A stretch of 64,000 nt of DNA from Austropuccinia psidii (Eukaryota > Basidiomycota > Pucciniomycetes > Pucciniales > Sphaerophragmiaceae). Positions 1 to 14,273 of this stretch are shown one piece after another. The stretch covers positions 661,001-725,000 of the forward strand of contig JALGQZ010000020.1 in NCBI GenBank assembly GCA_023105745.1. Reading direction: 5' to 3'. The translations under genes and the position numbers were made by a program. The number at the start of each line of letters is the position of its first letter. The first letter of the stretch is position 1. The notes below the pieces were generated by a model, which saw only the letters and a list, made by a program, of their open reading frames with translations, did not search any database and had not been told where the DNA came from.

Positions 1-3000
1 TGAATTTATTTCCCACATCAGTTTTTGAGAAATTCTGCAATATTTTTATTCAAGTTTTTTTTTGGGAGAAAATAGGATTGACACAGGGGGATAAGGCATA
101 CTTCAATTTAATATATGGCCACCAAGGGTAATTGTTAAAATCAAAACAATTTAAGTATAAAGTTATTCTTTTTCAAAGATACCATTCAAATACAAAGAGC
201 TTATTTCATAGCTATCAAAGTTTTTGGATTAGAATTTAGAGGAAAATTAGATTTTTCAAAGTATCTATATTAAGGTTTGTTATTTTGGAGTTTTCTCATG
301 TTAAATATATTAATATGTATTTCAAAAGGGATTTTTTATAAAAGAGGTGATGAATTCCAATTTCAAAAGTGAAATGGTCAATTTGATAGCTTGTATTTCA
401 TCTGGAAACAAGTCTTACTTGATTCACACCTCATATGCAAATTATTTCCCCTCAATTTCTAACACATATCCCTGAAATAACATTTATTGAAATAACTCCA
501 CATGATTTTCAAACCCTTGCATTTACAAATTATCAACAAAATACAACTTGATATATAAGATTTGGATTGAAACTCAATATTAATGATTATTTGAAGAAGA
601 TTTTTCCATTTAAATTATTAAGCTAAATGTAATTTCCTTTAAATTTCACTTACTTTCAATTATAATTTCTCAGGATATAAAATTTACACTCACATTACAT
701 TTTGAAAGTAATCAAGCATTTATTCAAGAACATCTCTTGGTAATTAAAGAGTTTTCTCTCACCTAATTTCACTTTAGAATATAATTCAAAGTAAAGAATT
801 TTACCTCAAAGGAAATTTCCTAACCTCTTTCATACTCAGAAAAAGAAGTAATTCAAACTCTGCTCCAACATTTCCATAGAAATTTGACTTATTTTTTTTA
901 CTCAAATGGTACTTAACTTTCATTTAATTTTTCAATCTTCAAAAATAAATCACTCAAAAAACTTATATCACTGTCAGTTTCATTAAGGAATTTATTCCAA
1001 AAGTCCTTTTATAAAGAATTCAAAAACTTGAAAAACTCATCATAAACTCATAGCTATAAGCTATCAAAAATTATTAATAGTTTATTTTAAGGATTTCACC
1101 TTTTTTTGACACTTTTATTCAATTATTCCATTTTATCCATCAAGTGAATATTTTTCAAACAGAACCTTTTCTCAAAAATTGCAGATATACCATGCTCAGA
1201 GGGTAAGACATTTTTCACTTTTCTTATGATTACTATTCAATTATCACTTTCTGAACCTATTACAATATTTTTTCTATCTTATTCAAGCGTGGTGGTTTTG
1301 CACAAGGAACTTCTAACAACCCATAATGAATTCCTCTTCCCTAAGAAAACATAAACTCATATGATTCTTCTGCTCATTTATTGCTCAGTCAATATCAAAA
1401 TCAAGAACAAAAAAGGAAGAGTTTCCAAATATCACAAAGTCTATCAAGACATTCCAGAAACCTGAGTAATCCATCTTAAAACACATTGCTTGAAGTTTCA
1501 ATTCTATATTTCATAAAGTTTATGTTTGGAATTTAACCTCCTTCCTTTTTACTTCCTTCACCCCTGCTGAATAATAGCTTTAAAATATTGGACACCACTT
1601 TTCAGCTATTACGCAGAAATATCAAGTCCATATGCAAGGCTCTTTGGAAGAAGGAGAAACAGATTGTCAAAATTTTATTCAAAAATAGAGATTATTTTCT
1701 TCAAAAAAAATAAAAAAATTCTTCTACCTAGTCAGTACTCAGTTGGAACAACTGTAGTGCAAGAAGTAATCTCACAGAGGTGATAATGGCTTTCTTATGG
1801 AAATTCCCTATTGGAAAATTTTTATTAACTCCATGTAAATTTTCATTGAGCTTTCCCCCTTCATCACCCTGAAAAGCATCTACAAAACTCATCCTACTCC
1901 ATGCTTGGGAACTATCTTATTGGCATTTTTTCACCAGAAATTATTGAATGCAAGAGGAGCTAAATAATCAAGCCAACAATATCTCAATTTTGATAAATGG
2001 ATTCTTGGAAGGAAAGCCATTTGGAACAAGAAAAACTCACCTTTCTTAATTTGATTCACCCCAAGAAGGAAAACTTGAAGTTTGAGAAATCCCAAGAAAA
2101 AGGTAGTTTTTTCATCCACAGAATAAATGATATATATATCATAATGCTAATCTCACTGATTATACTTGAAAAGATAGCACAAAAAAGGCAATTTTGTCAG
2201 GAAATTGCTTCAGAACTGATTCTAAATGATCACCCAAGGATAGGAGAAGTTTCTGGCTTACGGAATTATTTCTGATGTGAAGCCAAACTCTCCTGGTCAG
2301 CCACTTACCACAGTTTCTTGGGGATACACTCAAATCAATGCAATTTTCCAACTTCTCATTGAGGGATAAAGGAAGCTTGAAAGCACCCCAATAACAAGTA
2401 TAGAAACTTATACAAGACCTACACAATATAAAATACCCATTATTTTAAAATATACCCAATAATATTTCATAAAAGTGCCTATAGCCTTATTCTATGGTGT
2501 TACTAACAGTTGTTGAAAAAGGGGAATAAAACTTCAAGAGCCAGGTGATCTCCCCCTTTCGATTTATAAGCTGGGAGCTATTACTGGATGTACAAAGGTT
2601 ACCCAATCTTCTTTTATGAAAGAATGAAAAATTCTCACAGTTACATTAGTTGATACTTTGTACCAGGATTTGATACTAACAGGTTTCTTTCTTGTATCTT
2701 ATTTGACACAAAATTGGGCCACAGCTCCAAATTACTAGTTATACCTTCTTTGGTTTCAAATTTTAAGCTTATTACAAAAGATAAATTGTTTTTAAATCTA
2801 AAAATTTTGGAACTACTTTCAAGTATAAAACATTCCCTCCCATAAAAACTAATCACAATGACCAAGTTATTACCCATGAGGCAGGCCTTAAACCTGGATT
2901 TATGTAAACGTTTTCCAAATTTTTGAGTGGATGCTCCAGAGAGTAAATATTAATCCAATTTAATCATAATAATTAATACCTTTTTTATCTAAATTAATCT

Positions 3001-4989
3001 TTATATTACCTTGAAAAGCTAATCTGTATTAAAAACATTTATGAAGACTAATACAACTATAATTTGTATAAATTTAAATTTTTCAATCCAGAAAATTTCA
3101 ATAAAAATGATTCAATTTAGCATGAATACCACTGAAGCTCCAAATTTATGAACAAAGGTAAACTATAAATTCAATTTACTGTTTCTTGAAAATTCTTATT
3201 GAAAATTTTTAATTGATCTTTTTATGCTAATTATAATTGGCTTCCCCCAATTTTTTAGATAAGACACTTACTAAGCTTTATTATCCTTTCATCAAATATA
3301 ACTTTCCAAAAATCTTTACATTACATATACTTAATAATTGTCCTTATAGAACTTGTATTAAAATATAAATTTAGAAACAATATCTCATTACAAAGTTTAA
3401 AAAACATATATTTTCATCTTAAAGAATTTCCAAATTGGTAGGAGTCAATGTCAAGGAGTGGTAAGATCTAAAATGCACCATGAGTAATATCAGGAGTATT
3501 TTTCTGAAAGAATCCTAGTTAGTGAACAGAATAGGTCAATAGACTTTTCCTTTGCATTTTATTGAAAAATCTTCAATATTCATATATTTCACATTTCAGA
3601 ATCTAAAAATTAACCACCTAGCCCATAAACATTTTTCTTTCTTTCAGAATTTAATTAAAAACATAATGTAAGTGACTTCTATATAGAAAATCTATCATAG
3701 TGCCTTATTCCAATATTTTTATTATAATTACACACTAGTTATTAATTTTACAGATTTATACAAGCATCAAGCATACTCTCTTTGGTAAGAAATAATTCAC
3801 ACATTTTTTTCAATACATTTTAAAATGTAAACTTATTCCCACAAATCAGCCACATTAATTATTCTCCTACTATTCCACTACCCTCCTACATTCATAAACC
3901 ATCCAAATATTCCCTGAAAATATTTACAAGAACATTAGTGGCTAAAATTGTGATAAAATTTTAACAGTAGAACAAAATAAGATCTAAGAAGGTTCCCAAT
4001 CACAACAAACACCTTATTTCAATTTTTAAAATCCAAAAATCTTAAAAACTTTCAAAAAAAGGATTTAAATTGATTAGTGAATTCAAACCACACATATCGT
4101 TTCCAGCTTGTTCTTATCTCTATTCATATTTAGAAAAAACAATCATTTTGGAAATAAACCTCATGAATACTGAAACCTCCCTCAATTTATGCAGAAAGCT
4201 CTTTTAAAATATATATACCAACAAAAATGCAACACTTTCTTTCTCCATAAAAATATAAATACCAAAAAATTACAAACCCAATAAGAATTTCACTTTCAAT
4301 ATTTGAAGAAATGGATCTCAAACAAACTCCCACTCTCAGCCTTTGAAAATGAATTTTATTAAGCCCCAAGATCTCCTAATCGTAATTAATAAATATCTTC
4401 ATATATATCAGATGGAAATTTTTTGAAAAACTTTGTACAAAATGCAAGCTTCGAGCTTACTTAGAGTTCAGGAAGCTTGGGCTTTGGCTTATATATTTAA
4501 TGGACAGCTGCCATGGCTTCAAGATTGGGTCCAAGAGTATTTTACTAGGTTTTATATTTCTATTTTATTCAACCATCCTCTAGAAAGATAATATAGATAT
4601 CAAAACCTTTTTTGTATGGATTCACTTCAAAACCCATAGAAACCACCTCATTTCAATTAAAAACATATCAAAGCCACTTTCTTCTCAGCTTCTGGAGCAC
4701 TTTCCAGGTGATGAATTTACTCCAAAACCTGTATTCATGGATATAAATCTGATCAGGACTGCACCTCATTCCATAATTGATAACCCATATCCCCAAAAAT
4801 ATGGGAATTATTTAATGTTAAACCCCAAAGGAAGCTGATTTTCTGATTTTATATACTATAAATCGTGTCTTACTACTCACACCAAAATTTAATTCTTTAA
4901 ATATTGAAAATATCCAAAATAAAGCTCCTTCCAGCCAAAGAAACTTTAGTCTCTTTGGTTGATATTATAATGTCTCACTCTATTTCAAA
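1..4989. other. AT-rich intergenic flank, no gene recognised
   Basis: The only open frames are short (60-92 codons), overlap on opposite strands and lack recognisable motifs. There are many homopolymer A/T runs and almost no CpG. I see no LTR terminus or tandem array. The stretch is the original host sequence to the left of element A's target site and may hold transposon remains too decayed to read. Confidence 0.6.
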
Positions 4990-4994
4990 GTTGT

Positions 4995-6879
4995 TGTGAG
5001 CCTTGAGGTATACTTTACATACCCAAATCAGCCACAGCTATCTTAAAAAGAAATTTGGAATTATGCATAACTCATAAGTCATGCATATATCCAAAATTCA
5101 TCATTTTTGATTTCAGAAAAGATGAATAACTTTTTATTGAGTAAGTAAATCCATGGATTTAAGGCCAGATTTGGATTCTACACAAAAATTCACCCAGGGT
5201 AGCTACATAGAGTGAATAAGCTCAAATTAACTCTTTGAGGTGGTAAAATGGAAAATACTTCAATACCACATAAAAGATCCGTGAAAGTTTTTGTTTTTCT
5301 TAATTTCACGCCAAAATAATGGGAATGTGAGAAATCCCATGTTACATATACACTAGGAATAGTGTTATACATGTTTTAAGACCTTAATATCATGTTATTT
5401 CTACATGGACTTTTGGTACACCCATAGTGGATATCTCACTTGAAGCTTAAATTTCTATTTTGACGTAAAAAATAAGCAAGGGGGACAAAAGACATCAAAG
5501 AGAGCCAGGGTACCCAACTTCTGAGGTCTCAGAGGCATGACAGCTCCAAAGCTTTGATCCATGGCTGATCTTGGCCTAATTGGTAAACTAAAACCTTTTG
5601 GGAACTTGGTTACCATGTTACAACTACTGTAAATCTTAAGAAAATAGCAAATAACCTGCTATTTTGATGTGCCAAGGAGGTAAAAAGCTGCTTAGACTCC
5701 TGTAACCATGTCAATTATTGATGATTTTCCATGGATAAACCCCAAAAGAGTAATTAAAACCCTTTTTGTACTTGTATCCATTGATTTACCTCATAGCAAC
5801 CAGTTAAACACTGATATTTACAATTCTATGTAGAAATGAGGTAAAAACTTCAAAAAATTCATTAAAAATACAATTCTTGATGAATATGTCTGAAACTTTC
5901 AGGACCAATGGAGACCTGTATTATCTATGGTACAACCAAAAATAATCACACTTTTACTAGTAAAATTAAAAGTTTCACTTACAGTCCATTTTTGACTATT
6001 CTATGTGAAACACTGAATCTTCAAAAATTTACAGTAATTACAACCTGTGATGAAATTGGCAATAACATTGATAACTTTGAAAAATCAATGATTATTTTGG
6101 AATCAAAGAAGATTTACAGATGTTACTCTTTTTATTCTTAACCATATTGGGGTTGGTAGTCACATAAAAGCATCAATTAAGTAATTATGATAATCTTACG
6201 TGACAACAGATGATGCAATCAATAATCCAAAAGGGTTTATTGTTTTCTCACTAACTGGTTTTTCAGCTTTCTCCATGGCACGCCTCCGTGAGCCGTTGTT
6301 GACTTAAAAGAGGCCTCTTCTTGCTGTTTTTTCCACATCATCATCTTATTATCATTTAAATCATTATTACCAACAATTAAGTATTAGTTATAGCTATTCT
6401 TAAATATTTTAAATCTTTCAGAATCAATAAGAAAGACGTGAAATCATAGAATCCAACTATATATTGTTGTAATACTGTTATAAATTCATTTTGATCCTTA
6501 AAATCCACAATACTACGTCAAATCTCTCTATCTTATCTTTCAATAAGTTCTTTGGAATATGAGTGAGTGATTTAAGTTTAATTCTTGAAGTTTTTCTCTA
6601 AAATTAGTTTTCTTCAAGAATTACCATTATAATTATTCTTGCAAAAGATAATTATATATTAAAATAGTTTTATTATTAAAATCTTCTTGTAATTGATTCT
6701 TGTAGACAATTACTGGCTCACTGTTAAAGTCACTAGTAGTGTTTAACACGTGAAAGAAATAATTCTTTAATTATTTAATTGTGGTTATCATAACATTTTG
6801 TTATTATATTTCATAAGAACAGTCATAGTACTGCTGATTAATAGTAATATTATCATCAGTTTCATAGACAAATCTTACA
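4995..6879 (+). repeat. 5' LTR of element A
   Basis: It begins TGTGAGCCTTGAGG and ends AATCTTACA, so it has the TG..CA termini of LTRs. It matches 23370-25254 over its full length, with scattered substitutions and small indels. A TATA-like CTTAAAAGAGG lies at about 6303-6313, beside a perfect 12-bp palindrome at 6308-6319, and is a weak promoter candidate. The TATA is less clear than in the B, C and D LTRs. Confidence 0.95.
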
Positions 6880-6881
6880 TT

Positions 6882-6899
6882 TGGGGGCCTGGCCATGTT
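6882..6899 (+). promoter_or_regulatory. Primer-binding site of element A
   Basis: TGGGGGCCTGGCCATG begins two bases after the LTR end. TGG pairs with a tRNA CCA end, and the fourth base implies a C discriminator, as eukaryotic tRNA-Pro has. The first seven bases equal the start of the tRNA-Pro PBS of murine leukaemia virus. Elements B and C carry a closely related site at the same 2-nt spacing. The primer identity is an inference. Confidence 0.6.
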
Positions 6900-7243
6900 T
6901 TTTAAACCTTGTACCCTTAATTAATATATTTTTAAGTTCTAAAATATATTAATTTAATAATTTTTTCTTTAAATTTAAAGTTAAAATAATTCTTATTTTT
7001 GAAATTGTTTTGGAAATATTTTCATTGAGGAATTTGGTTTAATTTTATACTGTTTTTACATGTGGCTTTTTCACATCCAAAAACTTATAAAATTATTCTT
7101 TGAGTTACTCTGAATTAATTTTCATTCAAAATCTTAAATTTTAATTTTTTTAATATTAAAAAATATAAAACTTATAAAAAGTCTTTAAAAATATTTTCAA
7201 AAGTATAAAAAATAATTTTTTTCTCTTTTATAATTATTTCCAG

Positions 7244-8217
7244 TGTCTTTAATCAAATACTGTGCGGCTGGCAACAGACTCAGTAAAAGATATATCACTA
7301 GTCCAGAATCTGAAGACAGTATTGAGGTGCAAATTGCTAAAAGAGGCACCTTATTTAACTCAGAAAAGACTGAATTACCACCAAAAGGAGTGTATTTTAT
7401 CTTATATTTTCACCTTGTATCTTTAAATTGACGTGAAAATGGTGCATACCAGAAATGGAAGCAACTATTCAGTCCAACCAGATGGATGTGGGCAAAGAGG
7501 AGGCAAGACCAAATCCAGAAGTGCCAAGTCTTCCACAAGAAAGACACATTTGGAGGATTCCAGAGTTGCCCCCCAATCCCCCAAGGTCTGTACCCACAGA
7601 TTTTGACGTGAATTCTGAGCCTGAACTGATTCATGACAATATTTCCAGCGCTGAACCATTTTCAAGTGTCAGCAATAGAAATATATCAATGCCAGTACAA
7701 AAACTGGTTCAGAGCAGCCAAAGAAGAGGAGTGGGAAATATGCCCAAGCCTTTCGCAGGGGGCCATGAACTCCTACTTACACATCAAGAGCTTTCTGGGT
7801 CAGGAGAAGACCATAGAACTCTTAGGAAGATGGAGCCCCCTGTCTTGCAAAGACAAGGTCAAAAAGATAAATAATTGGTTGAAGAACCAAAGTCTTTTAT
7901 CCATAGACCAGAAGAAGGAACTGGAAATGACTCCATCTTTGGAGACAGAAGCCCCAGTGGCGTCTACCAGCTCCAAACCAACTCCAGAAATGTCCAAAGA
8001 CAAGCGCAAAAGGCCTCAGAAGAAGCAGAGAGGTCCCAAGAACCATCAAGCCAAGGGCAAAGGAAAAGCCAATTGGCACAGACCTTACCTACAGGGGTAT
8101 AGGATCCCCAAATTGGAGCCTTCAGCTGTGGACAGTGTGCTCAAAATGGCCAGAAGTCTCATGGAATTCACAGCGAAGGAGCAGGAAAGGATGAACAGAA
8201 CGTTTCCACGCAAATAG
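7244..8217 (+). pseudogene. ORF1 of element A (decayed)
   Basis: The segment starts after a 3' splice site (TTTCCAG|TGTCT at 7243/7244), which matches the one in element B. A second intron may end at ATACCAG (7452). The conserved part is in the frame of 7633-8217. It contains a MNSYL..K.FLG block with a nearby LL..W.PL, a Lys/Pro-rich basic stretch, then QGYRIPK and a Met/Glu-rich helical tail, all alignable with element B ORF1. Stops at about 7606 and 7627 break the frame upstream, while 7455-7640 reads better one frame earlier, which suggests a frameshift. It ends in TAG at 8215-8217, just before gag in a different frame. Function unknown; see the ORF1 entry of element B. Confidence 0.5.
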
Positions 8218-8282
8218 ATCATGTACAAAGAATTATTAATGTGTAAATTGGTAAACTTGATTCAAAGTTAACTAAAATAACA

Positions 8283-11200
8283 TTGGATATTAATGATTTG
8301 AAAAAACATGACAAGAAATATACTGAATGGTATGAATTAACAAAGGCCAAATTTGATTCAATTATCAATGCTTGTAGCAGAATTGAGAGTACATGTCAGC
8401 TTCAGACTGATGAAATGGAAGATCTTTCCATTTTTAAAATGAATGATCATCATAAAACTCTACAAGATCATGTCTTGAAGATAGTTGAAAATACCAATCA
8501 GTTTGCTACACATTTAGCAAAAAGCAACAGTGAAAGGCAGAAGTTAAAAAATGAAATCATTGCAAATGTAGAACAAATTCATAATAATTATGAACCACAT
8601 ATGCCAAGACATTCTACACCTTTGACTGAAGAAAAAGGTTTTGTTAAAGGAAGTTTTACCCCACTTTTAGGAGAAAATATTGTCTCTGCTAAAGATATTC
8701 CCAAATTGGAAGAATGGCCAACATTCTCTGGTGAAGGGGACTATAACCACATTGAGTTCATCAGGACTATTGATATGTTTCAGGAAGACTTTAATATACC
8801 TGATGAAATCATAGTGGGTAAATTACACTGTCTGTTTACCAAGACTGCAAAGAACTGGTATTAAAAGATGAGGATAGATCATGGGAAACATGATTGGTCT
8901 TGGTGGAAATCTGAAATGATTACCAAATGGGCCAATAATTCTTGGGGGTTTAAAATGGAGAATTCTTTTGAAAGTGCCATTTTTAACTCAGAGAAAGATA
9001 AACCACTTACTTGGTTCTTCAAGAAAAAAGACAGATTATCTGCTTTACACCCAGATATGTCTGACACTATGATTAATACAAAAATATTAAGAAAGTGTGG
9101 AGGAGAACTGGAACATGCTATCAAAAGCAGATGTGTAGAACCCTGTTCAACAGAGGACTACATTAATGCAATGGAAGATATAATTACCAGAACAAGAATT
9201 GGTAAAAGTTGGACTAAAGTCGCTATGGAATCCAAGATGGTCCCAAAGATTCCCAGAGAAGATAAAAGACCAGAAAGACCTGTCTTGAAGTGTCATAAAT
9301 GTGGAAGTACTTCACATTTAGCAAACACTTGCACCAAAAAGACAAAAATCAATGAAGTTCAAGTCATTGAAGAAATTCAGTGTACTGAAGAGAAAGAAGA
9401 ATCTGATCAAGATTCTGCAGTCTCTGAAGATATACCAGTGGAGGACTATCCCATTGAAAACATTAAAGCTTCCTTTGAAGTCACAGAAGTCCATACCCAC
9501 TTGCCACAGTACAGTGAGGATTGCTGCAACCTGATCAATATCCAAGATGCCAGAATGTGTAACACAAAACCTGCTAGAGGAAAAGGCTAAACTGCTGGAG
9601 CATCCTGTATCACATCAGTTTTGATGAGTGATATTGAAGCAAAAGTAAATTTGGATACAGGGGCATTTTGCACTTGTGTGGGCAAAGATTATCTCCAAGT
9701 TATACTTCCTGAATGGAAAAACCATCTATTACCAATAGAAGGTGTGCAATTTAGTAGTTCCAGTAACAATATGTACCCCTTGGGTATATTAGACACTAAT
9801 CTTGTATTTCCACACCCAGCAGGAAGTGTAAGAATGAAAACTGAGATTGTAGTAATGAATAATTGCACATCTCAGCACATCATTTTTGGAAATTATTACT
9901 TAAACATTTATGGTATAGACATCAATAACGACAAAGACAGATATTTCACAATTGGGGATAATAAAAGACAAAAATTTGCTTTTTCCAATATGCCAAAACA
10001 AATATCTGTGGTATCTTCTGTTAAGGATACTTATAAAGATGAATTTGTGTCTAATCAACTTGTTGAAGCACAAATTAATCCATCATTATCACAAAAAATG
10101 AGAAATGAACTTATTAATGTGTTATAAACATACAGTAATGCATTTGCCTCTGATAATGAACCATTAGGTGCTATAAGGGGACATGAAGTTGATATTACTG
10201 TTAATATTGACAGACCATATCCTCCAGTACTTAGAAGACCAGCTTATCCAGCCAGTCCCAGAGCTAGAAAAGCCTTGGAAAAACATATCCAAGAGTTAAT
10301 CCAGCTTGGTGTACTAAGGAAAGTAGGCCATAATGAAGAAGTTGAAGTAACAACACCTTTTATTATTGCCTGTCATAATGATAAGTCAAGAATGGTTGGA
10401 GATTTCAGAACATTGAATACCTGCACAGTTTCAGATAGGTATCCAATCCCTAGAATTCAAGAAACCTTGACTCAATTGTCTAAAGCCAAGTATATAACAT
10501 CAATGGATGCATTGAAAGGCTTTCATCAAAATGTTTTGACGCCTAAAGCTAAGAAATTACTTAGAATTATCACTCACTGTGGTATTTATGAGTATCTTAG
10601 AATGCCATTTTGCATTAAAAATGCTCTATCCCATTATCAAAGAATGATTAATACCATCTTTCCCACAGAATTGTCTGAAGGATGGCTTATCATTTATATT
10701 GATGATATTATCATTTGTTCTGATTCTTGGTCCTTACACCTTGAAAGACTTGCAAGGGTACTTCACAAGGTTGCAGAAGTGAACATGAAAATTTCACTCA
10801 AGAAATGCAATTTTGGTTTTGAAGAACTCAAAGCATTAGGACATATTGTTTCTGGTTTAAGCTTGGGTATTGACAAAAACAAAGTAGCAGCAGTGTTACT
10901 TAAGCCAATACCCCAGAATAAAAAAGAAATGATTTCTTTTCTTGGGTTTTCCAGTTATTATAGGCAACACTTAAAAGACTTTGCAATTCTAGCCAGGTCA
11001 CTTTATAGAATCTGTGATCAACAGACCGTATTTGAGATGACACATGAGAGAATTAAAGCTTATGAGAAGATAAGGAAAGCTCTTACAGAAGCACCTTTAC
11101 TCCTCATGCCTGACTGGAATATTCCTTTTAAATTGTACATTGATACATGTGGAGATAGATTAGGGGCTGCCCTACATCAAGTCCAAATTATTGATGACAA

Positions 11201-13062
11201 ACCTATGGAAGGACCAGTTTGTTTTATCTCAAGACAAATCAAACCAACAGAGGCCAGATATAGTGCAAGCCAAATGGAGTGCTTATGCTTGGTATGGGCA
11301 CTTGATAAATTACACTATTATCTTGATGGCAGTGTTTTTGAAGTTATAACTGACTGTAATGCAGTAAAATCACTTCTTAACATGAAAACTCCCAACAGAC
11401 ATATGTTGAGATGGTAAATAGCCATTTAGGAATATAGAGGAAACATGACTATAGTCCACAAAGCAGGAAACATTCACAAAAATGCTGATAGACTTAGCAG
11501 ATGGGAATTAGCCAACACTCCTGATAACCCAGCTTATGTACCTTTGGAAGCTGAACCACAGATTCCAATTGAAGGGATTAACATAACTGATATTGGGACT
11601 GAATTCTTTGAAGAGTTCAGAGAATCTTATGAACAGGACAAGAATTCCCATATCTTGACTTCTTTATTAGATAAAGACTGCAAATATGCATCTTTGGTCA
11701 ATGCACTAGATGAAGTTTGGAGAAATTCCTATTCTGAGGGAAGATTTCACTTGTTTGATGGGATTATTTACCACAGAACCAAACATTCTTGTCTAATGAC
11801 ATTATGTAGCAGATTTCTTATTAATACCATTCTTCATGAACGCCATGATAGCATCTACTCTGGACACCTGTCAGAAGACAGAACACTTGAAAAAGTAAAG
11901 AACTGTGCATGGTGGCCATCTTTGAGAAAAGAAACCATTCAATATTGCCATACCTGTGACAGATGTCAAAAAGCAAACAAGAGTACAGGCAAGAAATTTG
12001 GACTTATGATCCATATTCAAGAACCAAAATCCCCTTGGGAAGTTGTTCACATGGATTGGGTCACAGCACTTCCTCCAAGTGGTGACAAAAGCTATAATGC
12101 TTGTTTAGTCATTTTAGACAGATATAGCAAGACTCCCATATTCTTACCATGTCATAAAGATGACACTTCTATGGATACAGCTCTTCTTCTGTGGAGTAGA
12201 GTTATTTCTCATACAGGATTATTTAAGAATATCATAAGTGACAGAGATCCCAAGTTGACATCTACACTTTGGACCAATCTTCATAGATTGTTTGGGACTA
12301 AGCTATCATTCTCTACAGCATATCACCCTCAAACAGATGGGCTAGCAGAGAGGATGATTCAAACTTTAGAAGACATGATCAGAAGATTTTGTGCTTATGG
12401 GTTAGAATTCAAAGACTCAGATGGCTTTACCCATTACTGGTGCACTCTGATACCTGCACTGGAATTGGCATACAAGACATCAGTCCATTCTTCCACAGGA
12501 CAAACTCCTGCTATGTTAGAAAAAGGATGGAATCCAAGACTCCCAGCAGACACACTGAGGAAAGACTTGATTGACATTCATCCTACAGCTTCCAGATTCA
12601 AAATAATTCTGGATAAAGTAAAAAATCATGCACAACAAAGTATGAATGATGCTTTCGATTATGCAAAACAGAAGTGGGACAGAGGTCATAAAGTACCAGA
12701 CTTCAAAGTAGGGGACTTAGTTCTAGTTTCAACCTTGAATTTTAATAATATCAAAGGTCCAAAGAAACTCAAAGATTCTCATTTAGGACCATTTTTTATT
12801 GTTGCCTTACATGGAACCAATGCAGTTCAAGTGGAATTGAGTGGTGAATTGGAAAATAAACACCCCACCTTTCCAGTCAGCTGGATAAAGCCTTATCAAC
12901 CAGCTGATAAAGAATTGTTTCCTTTAAGGAACCCAACTCCTTTAACTGTTCCACCAGTGGAACAGAATGAAGACAAAAAGATAAAGAAAGTCATTAAAGA
13001 AAGGAGAATTAGGGGGAAAAATCAGAGAGAATATCTTGTCAGATATAGAAATCCAGTACATG
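8283..13062 (+). pseudogene. gag-pol polyprotein of element A (broken by stops, cut by element B)
   Basis: A single reading frame runs through the region and encodes Ty3-type Gag-Pol. Gag carries a capsid-like region and a CX2CX4HX4C zinc knuckle near 9290-9335. The protease has a standard DTG (Asp codon at 9654). RT has YIDD at 10695-10706. RNase H follows at 11100-11400. Integrase has an HHCC zinc finger and DDE catalytic residues at about 11840-12370, then a GPF module and the start of a chromodomain. In-frame stops at 8862, 9588, 10125, 11415 and about 11427 inactivate it. At least the last two look like C-to-T changes of Gln codons compared with element B. The frame is cut at 13062 by element B and resumes at 23140. 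Confidence 0.9.
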
Positions 13063-13528
13063 TGTGAGCCTTAGAGGTAATTTCATATACCCAAAAGACC
13101 ACAAATATAAAAAATAACATATTAATATAAATAAAATAAATTTATTTATATTTTTAAAATAAAAATCAAAATATAAATATAAAATTATATTAAAAATAAA
13201 AAATTAATTATAATTTAAAAATAAAAAATACATTAAATTTTGTAAATATAAAATTACATTTATACTTGAAAAAATTAAGTAAAAATGAAATTTTAACAAA
13301 ATTGTGAAAAAATAAATAAATTTGGAAAAAAGTTAAATAAAATTTATCATAACTTTTTATCCAATAAATAAACATATAAAATTTATTTCACCATTGGATT
13401 CCTCATAAAAAATCAGGTGGGGTCACCTCTGAGTGAAATTCTTGTAACTCAACTCTAAATAAGCTTAAATTAAGTTTTTAGTATTTTCAATACAAAAGCT
13501 GAAAATCCTCAAAACCTTAATTTAATTC

Positions 13529-14000
13529 ACACCACATGTGGTGTTAACCATCAATTTTTGTGTTAAAATTGAGGTGTTGTGTTTAGTTTAGAAGTTATGA
13601 GGAATTGAAGTATTTTCAATTGAATTCAATTGAAATGTCAAAATGTGCGCGTGTATTACATAAGTGAACTTTGATTTACATATGAGGTGTCAATTATTAC
13701 TGTATTGTACTGTACAATTGAATTGAATTACATATGTAAATTATAAGTATAATACATGATGAGGAATTAAAGGAAAAATAAATTGGAAAGATTAAATTTG
13801 GGGGGGAAAAGGAACTCCAGCTCTAAGGGGGAGCTGGACCCCCAAAATCCTTGCTGACAGGCGTGGGATGTCAAAATTCACGCAAAAGTTCATCACTTTT
13901 GGCCTGGAATTGAGTTACAGGGTCTGTGGACTCAATTGATGATGAGGTTTTGATACCAACTGGGGTAGTTTTAGCTGTTGCCAAGAGGGTAAAACTACCC
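13529..14000 (+). promoter_or_regulatory. U3 palindrome cluster of the B/C LTR
   Basis: Three perfect inverted repeats occur within 480 bp. The first is a 16-bp palindrome at 13529-13544 centred on CACATGTG. The second is a 22-bp palindrome at 13614-13635 centred on GAATTC and flanked by CAATTG. The third is a hairpin with 11-bp arms, GGGTAGTTTTA (13963-13973) and its complement (13990-14000). The 16-bp palindrome and the hairpin are kept in all four B/C-family LTRs. They lie upstream of the TATA box. Binding sites for dimeric factors are a plausible role, but this is inferred from symmetry and conservation alone. Confidence 0.45.
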
Positions 14001-14265
14001 TTAAGATAAAACAATCATAATAAAAACAGTTTTAACTGGCTTCTACGCCTCTGACACACATTCTGACGTGTTTTGAAGGCTCTAGGCCTGGTATTGCTAT
14101 AGTAATGGCTGATTTAAGGGTCTAAAATGGCTAAAAATGGCTTAAACTAGCCCTTTTTGGTCTAAACCAGGGTTCAATGATGCCATAATTGGCTTTTCTG
14201 TTGTCAGACTGTTTTTCACGACTGACAAGAGTAAATTTTACTTTTGGAGTAAGAGAATTGATGGC

Positions 14266-14273
14266 TATAAAAG
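14266..14273 (+). promoter_or_regulatory. TATA box of the B 5' LTR
   Basis: TATAAAAG lies in the context GATGGCTATAAAAGAATG. The same motif is at 22512-22519, 39566-39573 and 49823-49830 in the other three family LTRs. Transcription would start near 14295, about 1.23 kb into the LTR. Whether this copy is transcribed is unknown. Confidence 0.6.

Noticed and set aside
1560..1920. Reverse-transcriptase-like peptide (SFVDAFQG) on the minus strand
   Set aside because: The short match is not followed by any further RT motif and several stops occur; chance cannot be excluded.
1997..2275. 92-codon ORF in the left flank
   Set aside because: It overlaps opposite-strand frames of similar length and shows no recognisable family or splice structure.
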